This document shows positions 53,982 to 61,267 of a stretch of DNA of 64,000 nucleotides, in pieces (the stretch's first letter is position 1; each line of letters begins with the position of its first letter). The position numbers and the translations under genes are program-made. The stretch comes from Novosphingobium kaempferiae (GTDB taxonomy: Bacteria; Pseudomonadota; Alphaproteobacteria; Sphingomonadales; Sphingomonadaceae), in NCBI RefSeq assembly GCF_021227995.1, contig NZ_CP089301.1, positions 3,162,001 through 3,226,000 on the forward strand, written 5' to 3'. Below the pieces are notes generated by a model. That model was not told where the DNA came from. It ran no database searches and was given only the letters and a program-made list of their open reading frames with translations.

Positions 53982-54671
53982 TCAGCGCCGCTGGCGATAG
54001 GGCTCGCAGGCGATGCCGTCTCCGTCGCCGTCGAGGCGTGGATTGTATCCGGGCTCACCGCGATGGACCGGCGCGGCGCCTGCCGCACGCGCCTGCGCGC
54101 AGCTCTGCCACATGGCGCCCTGAGGTCCGGTCTTCGGCTGGCTCCGCGTGAATGGTGCCGGGCGCGCCGCGGTAGCGGGCCGGACAGGGCCGGCGTCGTC
54201 ACTGCGGGGGTGCGCAGCGCGATAAGCGTTGGGCATTTCGAATTGCGAGCCCCAGATACCGGCACGCGCCGCCTTGCTCGCGGCTTGCCGGTCGAGGTAG
54301 GCGGTCGGCGCGTCCTCGAGCACGACAGCAAGGCCACGGGCCACCATTTCCAGGGCGACGTCGAGACCGCCCTGCCTGCAGGTCGCGACGGTTCGCCCGT
54401 AGACGTCTCGCGCATGCGCCTCGCAGCTCACGCCTCGACCATCGACCAGGGTGCGCAGAGCGACGGCAGCATCCTTGCCGCAGCTCCAGTTGGCGATGCC
54501 GTCCCGACAGGTCTGGCGATACTCGGGGGCGTCGATGCCGAAGAGGCGGATCTCGCGGTCACCGACCTGGAGCGAATCGCCGTCGATCGCACGGGCGAGG
54601 CCCGTCACCTCTTCGGCCCGGATGGCGGGCGCCGCGAGCAGCAGCAGGGAACCTGTGAGGAAACGAAACAT
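53982..54671 (-). CDS. Thermonuclease family protein with Excalibur domain
   Basis: 229 residues. Signal peptide (MFRFLTGSLLLLAAPAIRAE), SNase domain (ARAIDGDSLQVGDREIRLFG then IDAPE, with the active-site Arg/Glu region), and a C-terminal Excalibur calcium-binding motif NPRLDGDGDGIACEPY. Secreted nuclease, commonly carried by these conjugative elements. It converges on the relaxase gene. Confidence 0.9.
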   Translation of the reverse strand: MFRFLTGSLLLLAAPAIRAEEVTGLARAIDGDSLQVGDREIRLFGIDAPEYRQTCRDGIANWSCGKDAAVALRTLVDGRGVSCEAHARDVYGRTVATCRQGGLDVALEMVARGLAVVLEDAPTAYLDRQAASKAARAGIWGSQFEMPNAYRAAHPRSDDAGPVRPATAARPAPFTRSQPKTGPQGAMWQSCAQARAAGAAPVHRGEPGYNPRLDGDGDGIACEPYRQRR

Positions 54672-54719
54672 CGCCGGTGACTTCCTCCGATCCGATCCTG
54701 TTCAGGCCACGGCGTCGGC

Positions 54720-54752
54720 GAGCCCGGTTCGCGTTCGCGCGAACCGGGCTCG
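54720..54752 (-). terminator. GC-rich hairpin after the HU gene
   Basis: AGCCCGGTTCGCG, short loop TTCG, CGCGAACCGGGCT: 13-bp perfect arms, 8 bases beyond the HU stop codon. No T-tract, so probable but not certain. Confidence 0.6.
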
Positions 54753-54759
54753 CCAGGCT

Positions 54760-55035
54760 TCAGCCGTTCAGCTTGTCCTTGACCGCCTTGGCTGCGATGA
54801 AGGACAGCTTTTTCGAAGCCTTGATGGTCATGGCCTCGCCGGTCTTGGGATTGCGGCCTTCGCGTTCGGGCGAATCCTTCACCTTGAATTTTCCGAAGCC
54901 GTTGAGCGCAATTTCCTCGCCCCTGGCGGCGGCGTCGCCGATCGCGGCGAAGACGGCATCGACGATCGAACGCGCATCGGCTTTCGAGATACCGGCGGCA
55001 CCGGCAACGGTGTCGGCGAGGTCGTTGTTGTTCAT
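54760..55035 (-). CDS. HU family DNA-binding protein
   Basis: 91 residues from ATG at 55035 with AGGAAG upstream. MNNNDLADTVAGAAGISKAD, EIALNGFGKFKVKDSPEREG and RNPKTGEAMTIKASKK are HU. It bends DNA; an element-encoded HU may help recombination or nucleoprotein assembly at oriT or att. The frame extends upstream to 55173 without conservation. Confidence 0.95.
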   Translation of the reverse strand: MNNNDLADTVAGAAGISKADARSIVDAVFAAIGDAAARGEEIALNGFGKFKVKDSPEREGRNPKTGEAMTIKASKKLSFIAAKAVKDKLNG

Positions 55036-55185
55036 GTCTTTCTTCCTGTCTGCATTGAGGCCAGCGAAATCCCGCGCCGGTGAAGCCGGTCCCGATCTCG
55101 CTGGGGGCAAGCGCGATAGCGCGGCGAAGCGAGTGTGTCTTGCACGATCACCGACGGGCAACGCGCGCGCCAAGGGGGCGGCGGA

Positions 55186-56358
55186 TCAGGCCTTCGGTGG
55201 TTTACCGGTCCGTTTTTCGGTCGCAGCGGCTTCAGCTCTGGGCCGGGCCATGCGCACCGTGCGCTTCCTTGCGGGCTTCGTCTTCGCCCCTTCCGCCGGG
55301 GAGGCCGTATCGGGAACCACCGCGGCCGGCGGGGATGCGACCTCGGCTGGCACCGGTGGCGCGGCTGCCGGGGCGATCGCACGCTTCGGCCGGCCGGCGC
55401 GGGTCGGCTTGGCGGGGGGACCATCAGTCGCTGCCGGAGCGGCCGGAGGTGTCGCCGACGCCGTAGCCGGAGAGGCGGCGCGGCCCCTGCCTTTGCCCCC
55501 CTTGACCGCCGGGGCTACGGCAGCCTCGCCGGGCTTTGCCGCAGCGACCTTCGACGGATTTTCCGCACGGGCTTGGCGCGGCTTCCTGACCGGAACGGCT
55601 ACGGCCGCAGGCGCCGTCGCGGCACCATCGATCGGCGGTGTCGCTGCGGGGGCAGGGGTGGGCCCGGCTTCGGCGGGTGTTTTGGCTGCCGCGGATTTGC
55701 GGGGCGGGGTGCGGGTCCGCGATGCTGTCTTGGGCGCCGGCGGTGTTGCGGCGGCCTTGGGCGTCCGCCTGCCAGCCGGCGAAGACGAGGCTTTCCCTTC
55801 ATCCTTTCCTACAGCCTTCACTGCGGCCTTCGCGACAGGTGCATCGGGTATGACGGTTCCGGGGGCGGCGGTTTCGGCTCCGGCGACGCTTGCTTCCGGC
55901 ACCCGTGGTTCCGATACAGGCGCTTCCGTTACCGGTGCCGCAGCGGCCTGCGCCCTGCCACGCCTGCCCAGCCCGATGGTCTTGGCGATTTCCCGACGCC
56001 GGTCCGCGAAGCTTGGTGAGACCATGGGATAGCTGTCGGGCAGGCCGTAGCGGTCGCGATAGGCCTGCGGCGTGAGGCCATGCCTGGCGAGGTGACGTTT
56101 CAGGGTCTGGTACGGCTTGCCGTCGATGAGGCTGAGGATGTGGTTCGGGTTCGCGAGGCTCTTTCGCACCGAGACGGCGGGCGTATGCACTTCGACGGGC
56201 TCTTCGGCCTGTGCAGGCGCATCCGGCGCCTCCAGTACCGCGCGCGTCGAGCGGATCAGGTCGGCTAGATCTGCTGGCGCGACCGTGTTGTTGCTGAGGT
56301 ATGCGCTGAGCAGTTCGACAGTAAGCGCGGTGACGTCGGAATGTTCGGTGTCGGCCAT
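55186..56358 (-). CDS. MucR/Ros-like regulator with long basic Ala/Pro/Lys tail
   Basis: 390 residues, against about 140-190 for normal MucR. The N-terminal 140 residues are MucR: LTVELLSAYLSNNTVAPADL, LIDGKPYQTLKRHLARHGLT and YRDRYGLPDSYPMVSPSFAD. The zinc-site Cys is replaced: the usual CLEDG-type position reads SLIDG, so a classical zinc finger is not expected. Residues about 150-390 are Ala/Pro/Lys/Thr-rich (GRRTPKAAATPPAPKTASRT and similar), like bacterial histone-H1-like tails. It probably regulates ICE genes; the tail suggests an architectural role. Both points are inference. Confidence 0.85.
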   Translation of the reverse strand: MADTEHSDVTALTVELLSAYLSNNTVAPADLADLIRSTRAVLEAPDAPAQAEEPVEVHTPAVSVRKSLANPNHILSLIDGKPYQTLKRHLARHGLTPQAYRDRYGLPDSYPMVSPSFADRRREIAKTIGLGRRGRAQAAAAPVTEAPVSEPRVPEASVAGAETAAPGTVIPDAPVAKAAVKAVGKDEGKASSSPAGRRTPKAAATPPAPKTASRTRTPPRKSAAAKTPAEAGPTPAPAATPPIDGAATAPAAVAVPVRKPRQARAENPSKVAAAKPGEAAVAPAVKGGKGRGRAASPATASATPPAAPAATDGPPAKPTRAGRPKRAIAPAAAPPVPAEVASPPAAVVPDTASPAEGAKTKPARKRTVRMARPRAEAAATEKRTGKPPKA

Positions 56359-57099
56359 GGCAATGGTACCTCTGATCGCGTGCCCGGAACGAAGGTCATG
56401 GGCTGCGCGATTCGCGATGTAAATACGGGCAGGTCAAATACTTGCCGCTACTCGCTCCGGATGATCCGCGCGCGCGGCCTGGATAAGGATTCTTCCTGCA
56501 GTCGCCGGGCTGGCCCGCTTCATCTGAGGGCTGCGGCGAATTCGGTAAGGTGCAGTCCGATGTTATGGCCTCGTGAAGCATTCGTTCAGTGTGGAGCCTT
56601 CGACTTTCCATTGCACCAGCGGATGCTTCCCTCGACGTCTCGACCGCGGCGAGTGGCGTGCGGGCTGACAGGATCTCGGCATCATGCGCAGTGACGGACG
56701 AAGGCCGCCATGGCGCGCCGCGATCGAACAGCCTGGTCCATTCCGAGCGATGACGAATCGTCGATGATGAACTGATTTGGCTCGGCGCCCGCGTCACGGA
56801 CTGGTCGCCGCGTCGCCGCGTGGCGGGTGACCGGCGGCGGATTGGCAACCTTCCTGCCCTATGCGTGCCACCTGCCTCCACGCGAGAATCCGCCGTCGGA
56901 TGCGCGAATCGTGTCGCCTGGATCGGGCTGCATTTCCGCTCTCCCATCCTTGGGAACGCGGCCGCGCCGGCGGCGACGGTTGCGAAAGTCCCCCGAGAGG
57001 CACCCCACGGCACCTGCCGATATCTGTCGCCGCGAGCCGGACTGCGGGAGTCTTCAGGCCGGTTCGATCGGCTGGCGCTGATCGCCGCTGGAGGCACCC
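56359..57099. other. Divergent region between MucR-like gene and traG
   Basis: 741 bp without a convincing gene; frames on either strand are chance-like. It contains the promoters for the MucR-like gene and for the traG-trb operon, plus an imperfect dyad GGCAGGT...ACTTGCC at 56428-56446. Confidence 0.45.
56428..56446. promoter_or_regulatory. Imperfect dyad upstream of the MucR-like gene
   Basis: GGCAGGT, five bases, ACTTGCC: arms match at six of seven positions, 70 bases before the MucR-like ATG and in the AT-richest part of the region. Candidate operator for autoregulation. Confidence 0.4.
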
Positions 57100-59151
57100 G
57101 TGACACCGACCAAGCTCCTCATCGGCCAGTTCGTCGTCGTGCTCGCGATCATCGTCGCCGGCATCTGGTTCGCGACGCAGTGGGCGGCCTCGGCGCTCGC
57201 CTACCAGCCCGAACTGGGCGCACCCTGGGGCCACATCGCCGGTATCCCGGTCTATGCCCCCTGGGCGCTGTTCGTGTGGTGGTTCCAGTTCGATGCCTAC
57301 GCGCCGCTGGTCTTTGACGAAGCCGGAGCGATCGCGGCCGCCAGCGGTCTCGTCGGCTGCGGCGCGGCAGTGGCGGGATCGCTTTGGCGGGCGCGCCAGC
57401 GAGGCCACGTCACCACCTACGGCTCCGCGCGCTGGGCGACGCACGGCGATGCACGAAAGGCCGGGCTCCTCGTCGAGCGCGGCGTGTTCCTGGGACGGCT
57501 CGGCGCCCGGTACCTGCGCCATGACGGCCCGGAGCATATCATGGCCTTCGCGCCGACCCGCTCGGGCAAGGGCGTCGGCCTGGTCGTGCCGACATTGCTG
57601 GGGTGGACCGGTTCCGCCGTCATCCACGACATCAAGGGCGAGAACTGGAACCTGACCGCGGGCTGGCGATCGCGGTTCTCGCACTGCCTCCTGTTCAACC
57701 CGACCGACATGCGCTCGGCGCGCTACAATCCTCTCCTCGAGGTCCGGCGCGGTGCCAACGAAGTGCGCGATGTCCAGAACATCGCGGACATCCTGGTCGA
57801 TCCCGAAGGCGCCCTCGAAAAGCGCAGCCACTGGGAGAAGACGAGCCATTCGCTGCTGGTCGGCGCGATCCTCCACATCCTCTACGCCGAGAGCGAAAAG
57901 ACCCTCTCGCGGGTCGCGACCTTCCTCTCCGATCCCCAGCGGCCCTTCGAAGCGACGCTTCGCGCGATGATGTCGACGAACCATCTCGGAAACGCCGAGA
58001 TGCCCAGGGTTCACCCGGTCGTGGCATCGGCCGCGCGCGAGGTCCTCAACAAGTCGGTCAACGAACGCTCGGGCGTCCTCTCCACGGCGATGTCGTTCCT
58101 GGGGCTCTATCGCGACCCCACGGTTTCCGCCGTGACCGCAGCGTCGGACTGGCGCATCGCCGATCTCGTCGAAGGCGAATATCCCGCCTCGCTCTATCTG
58201 GTGGTGCCTCCTTCCGACATCAGCCGCACCAAGCCGCTCATCCGCCTGATCCTCAACCAGATCGGTCGGCGCCTCACCGAGGAACTGCATGGCGCGAGCG
58301 CGCGAGGGGATGTCGGCTCGCCGCGGCACAAGCTCCTGCTCATGCTCGACGAATTCCCCGCGCTTGGCCGCCTGGACTTCTTCGAGACCAGCCTGGCGTT
58401 CATGGCCGGATACGGCGTGCGCGCTTTCCTCATTGCCCAGAGCCTCAACCAGATCGAGAAGGCCTACGGCGAGCACAACGCCATTCTCGACAACTGCCAT
58501 GTCCGCGTTGCCTTCGCGAGCAACGACGAGCGGACCGCCAAGCGCATTTCCGATGCCCTTGGCACCGCGACCGAACAGCGAGCGATGCGCAACTATGCCG
58601 GGCACCGGCTCGCTCCCTGGCTCGCCCATGTCATGGTCAGCCGGCAGGAGACCGCCCGCGCGCTGCTGACCCCGGGGGAGGTCATGCAGTTGCCGCCTTC
58701 CGAGGAACTGGTTCTGGTCTCCGGCATGCCGCCGATCCGGGCGGGCAAGCTGCGCTATTACGAGGACCCGGTATTCTCCTCGCGGGTCACGTCGCCGCCG
58801 ACGCTGGGCGAGCGCGGGTTCGCCGACCGTCCCGCGAACCGCGCGCACGACTGGGCCGGCGAGAGCCGCGCGGTCGATCCCCGCCTGGTCCTGCCGGGCG
58901 ATACCGTAACGCCTGCCGACGATGGCGGGCGTGACGAAGCGGTTGAGCCCGAACAGGAAATGACCCCGCCGCCCGCGCCGCCGCCGGCCACCGATGCGCT
59001 GGGTTTCGATCAGGAGGTGGACGATCCCGCCGCCGACAAGCGCGGCATGGATCAGGCCGCCCAGAACCGTCTGGCGCGCGTCACCTATGCCGTCGAGCAC
59101 GCCGAGGGCTTTGCCACGAGCCGGCCCAGCACCATGGAGCTGGACCTGTGA
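57100..59151 (+). CDS. traG: TraG/VirD4 type IV coupling protein
   Basis: 683 residues from GTG at 57100. Two N-terminal membrane segments (LLIGQFVVVLAIIVAGIWF and AAASGLVGCGAAVAGSLW), a TraG signature (HVTTYGSARWATHGDA), Walker A APTRSGKGVG and Walker B LLLMLDEFPALGRL. The ATPase delivers the relaxase-DNA complex to the Trb channel. The C-terminal 110 residues are a variable acidic and Pro-rich tail. First gene of the traG-copG-trbBCDE operon. Confidence 0.95.
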   Translation: MTPTKLLIGQFVVVLAIIVAGIWFATQWAASALAYQPELGAPWGHIAGIPVYAPWALFVWWFQFDAYAPLVFDEAGAIAAASGLVGCGAAVAGSLWRARQRGHVTTYGSARWATHGDARKAGLLVERGVFLGRLGARYLRHDGPEHIMAFAPTRSGKGVGLVVPTLLGWTGSAVIHDIKGENWNLTAGWRSRFSHCLLFNPTDMRSARYNPLLEVRRGANEVRDVQNIADILVDPEGALEKRSHWEKTSHSLLVGAILHILYAESEKTLSRVATFLSDPQRPFEATLRAMMSTNHLGNAEMPRVHPVVASAAREVLNKSVNERSGVLSTAMSFLGLYRDPTVSAVTAASDWRIADLVEGEYPASLYLVVPPSDISRTKPLIRLILNQIGRRLTEELHGASARGDVGSPRHKLLLMLDEFPALGRLDFFETSLAFMAGYGVRAFLIAQSLNQIEKAYGEHNAILDNCHVRVAFASNDERTAKRISDALGTATEQRAMRNYAGHRLAPWLAHVMVSRQETARALLTPGEVMQLPPSEELVLVSGMPPIRAGKLRYYEDPVFSSRVTSPPTLGERGFADRPANRAHDWAGESRAVDPRLVLPGDTVTPADDGGRDEAVEPEQEMTPPPAPPPATDALGFDQEVDDPAADKRGMDQAAQNRLARVTYAVEHAEGFATSRPSTMELDL

Positions 59152-59603
59152 GCGTGAAGGGCAAGGTCCGCCACCAGCTGTTCCTGTCGCAGGCGCTCAG
59201 CGACCGTTTCCTCGCCTTTGCCGCGCGGCCCGGCGTGTCGCGCTCCGATCTCCTCGCGACTGCCCTGGAAGACTGGCTGGGCCGGAAGGACCGTTGCGAC
59301 CTCGACGACCGCTTCGGTCCGCGCCTCGACCGGGTGATCGCGCTGCTCGATCGTTTGGTGCGCGACAGCCATATCGAGCTTGAAACGCTGGCGCTCTTCA
59401 TCCGCTACGAGCTCGCGATCAATCCGCCGCTCGCGGACGACGACCATGCACGCCGCGCCGCCGGGGCCGTGCGCTTCGAGGCATTTCTCACCCAGGTGGC
59501 GCGCAGGGTTGCATCGGGCGATCGCACCCTCGAGGCGCGCAGGACGGGCGACAGCACCGGCGCCGGCATGGCACCATCCGTGAACGGGGGCCCCGCACGA
59601 TGA
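59148..59603 (+). CDS. CopG/ribbon-helix-helix family protein
   Basis: 151 residues from GTG at 59148, overlapping the traG stop by 4 bases. The N-terminal RHH region is VRHQLFLSQALSDRFLAFAA, SRSDLLATALEDWLG. It is the small protein usually found between traG and trbB in these ICEs. It may be a regulator or auxiliary DNA-binding protein; the role is not established. Confidence 0.8.
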   Translation: MSVKGKVRHQLFLSQALSDRFLAFAARPGVSRSDLLATALEDWLGRKDRCDLDDRFGPRLDRVIALLDRLVRDSHIELETLALFIRYELAINPPLADDDHARRAAGAVRFEAFLTQVARRVASGDRTLEARRTGDSTGAGMAPSVNGGPAR

Positions 59604-60598
59604 GCGGGAATCCTCCCGAGACCCTTTCGGCGGTACGTCGGCGCGCCATGCTGCGCAGCGCGATGGGGCCTGCGATCGAGGCGGCGCTGGGCGATCCGCA
59701 CGTCGTCGAGATAATGGTCAATCCCGATGGCATGCTGCGCCTCGACGTGCTGGGGCAGGGCGTAGTGGCGACCGGGACCTGGCTCGCGCCCGACCAGGTC
59801 GAACGCATCGTGCGGCTCGTCGCCACCCATGCGCGCAGCGAGGTCCACGGCGATCGCCCCATCGTTTCCGCGGAATTGCCGGCGCACGGGCAGGGCGCGG
59901 GCGAGCGTTTCGAGGGCATCCTGCCGCCGGTATCGCTGGGGCCGTGCTTCGCGATCCGCAAGCCGGCTTCGCGCATCCACGCACTCGGCGATTACGTGGC
60001 AGGTGGCATCGTCTGCGCACAAGGTGCCGCTATGTTACGCGATGCCGTCCGGATGCGGCGCAACATTCTCGTCGTCGGCGGCACCAGCTCGGGCAAGACC
60101 ACGCTTGCCAATGCGCTGCTCGCCGAACTCGCCGCGACCGACGAGCGGGTGGTGCTGATCGAGGACACCCGCGAGTTGCAGAGCCCCGCGCCTGATACCG
60201 TGGCGCTGCGCACACGCGCCGGCGTCGTCACCATCGGCGATCTCGTCCGGTCGACGCTGCGGCTCCGGCCGGACCGGATCATCGTGGGCGAAGTGCGCGG
60301 ACCCGAGGCGCTCGACATGCTCAAGGCCTGGAACACCGGGCATCCCGGCGGCATCGCCACCATTCACGCCAATGGCGCCGCCGCAGCCCTGCACCGGATC
60401 GAGAGCCTTGTCCAGGAAGCGGTCGTCACAGTGCCGCGCCGGCTGATCGCCGAGGCCATCGATCTCGTCGTGTTCCTGTCCGGCCGCGGCACCGCGCGCC
60501 GGATCACCGCCATCGCGCATCTCGACGGGCTCGACCCGGCGAGCGGCGATTACCGCCTGACCGACCTTCTTCCACCCCTCGACGAACAGGAGACATGA
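59600..60598 (+). CDS. trbB: TrbB conjugal transfer ATPase
   Basis: 332 residues, ATGA overlap with the previous gene. VirB11-type secretion ATPase: Walker A GGTSSGKTTLANALL, Asp box IEDTRELQ, His box GHPGGIATIHANGAAAALHR and the IIVGEVRGPEALDMLKAWNT motif. It energises pilus assembly or substrate switching of the Trb mating-pair system. Confidence 0.96.
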   Translation: MSGNPPETLSAVRRRAMLRSAMGPAIEAALGDPHVVEIMVNPDGMLRLDVLGQGVVATGTWLAPDQVERIVRLVATHARSEVHGDRPIVSAELPAHGQGAGERFEGILPPVSLGPCFAIRKPASRIHALGDYVAGGIVCAQGAAMLRDAVRMRRNILVVGGTSSGKTTLANALLAELAATDERVVLIEDTRELQSPAPDTVALRTRAGVVTIGDLVRSTLRLRPDRIIVGEVRGPEALDMLKAWNTGHPGGIATIHANGAAAALHRIESLVQEAVVTVPRRLIAEAIDLVVFLSGRGTARRITAIAHLDGLDPASGDYRLTDLLPPLDEQET

Positions 60599-60599
60599 C

Positions 60600-60980
60600 A
60601 TGACAGCACCGCGATTCCATTCGCTCCGCGCCCATTCCGCGGCCGCACAGCTCGGCCTAGAGCGGCTCACCTTCCACCGGCTGACCCCCGCGGCGCTCGC
60701 CGCCACGCTGGCCGCCTCGCTGCCCGGCCGTGCATGGGCTTCCGGCGCCGGAATGCCGTGGGAGGAGCCGCTCGAGCAGGTCCTGGAATCGGTCCAGGGC
60801 CCGGTGGCCAAGATCGTCGCGGTGATCATCATCATCGTCACCGGCCTGACGCTGGCCTTCGGCGAGTCGGCCGGGGGCTTTCGCCGACTGATCCAGATCG
60901 TCTTCGGGCTGTCGATCGCCTTTGCCGCTTCCAGCTTCTTCCTCTCGTTCTTCAGCTTCGGCGGCGGAGCGCTGGTCTGA
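60600..60980 (+). CDS. trbC: TrbC pilin subunit precursor
   Basis: 126 residues. Long signal sequence ending in LPGRAWASG, then two membrane helices (KIVAVIIIIVTGLTLAFGES and LIQIVFGLSIAFAASSFFLS), the VirB2/TrbC pilin layout. Likely substrate of the TraF-type peptidase at 49353. Starts one base after trbB and shares a base with trbD. Confidence 0.93.
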   Translation: MTAPRFHSLRAHSAAAQLGLERLTFHRLTPAALAATLAASLPGRAWASGAGMPWEEPLEQVLESVQGPVAKIVAVIIIIVTGLTLAFGESAGGFRRLIQIVFGLSIAFAASSFFLSFFSFGGGALV

Positions 60981-61267
60981 TGCCAGGCGGTGCGACGCAG
61001 GGCGGCGGCCAGCACGTGGAGGGGTACGAAGTGCCTATCCATGCCAGTCTCGGCGCGCCGCTGTTGCTCGGCGGCGCACCGCGCGGGATCGCCATCGTCA
61101 ACGGCACACTCGCCGCAGCCGTTGGCCTCGGCCTGCAGCAGTGGCTGGCCGGTGCGCTGATCTGGGCGGCGGGGCACAGCCTCGCCGTCCTCGCGGCCCG
61201 CCACGACCCCGATTTCGCGCCCGTCCTGCTGCGCCATCTCCGCCAGAAGGGATACCTTGCATGCTGA
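60980..61267 (+). CDS. trbD: TrbD conjugal transfer protein
   Basis: 95 residues from ATG at 60980 (TGATG junction with trbC). VPIHASLGAPLLLGGAPRGI, one or two short membrane segments (IVNGTLAAAVGLGLQQWLAG, ALIWAAGHSLAVLAA) and DPDFAPVLLRHLRQKGYL near the end match TrbD/VirB3, an inner-membrane part of the channel. Confidence 0.93.
   Translation: MPGGATQGGGQHVEGYEVPIHASLGAPLLLGGAPRGIAIVNGTLAAAVGLGLQQWLAGALIWAAGHSLAVLAARHDPDFAPVLLRHLRQKGYLAC

Noticed and set aside
56794..59100. 768-codon minus-strand frame opposite traG
   Set aside because: TraG Walker motifs are on the plus strand; the antisense frame is GC artefact.
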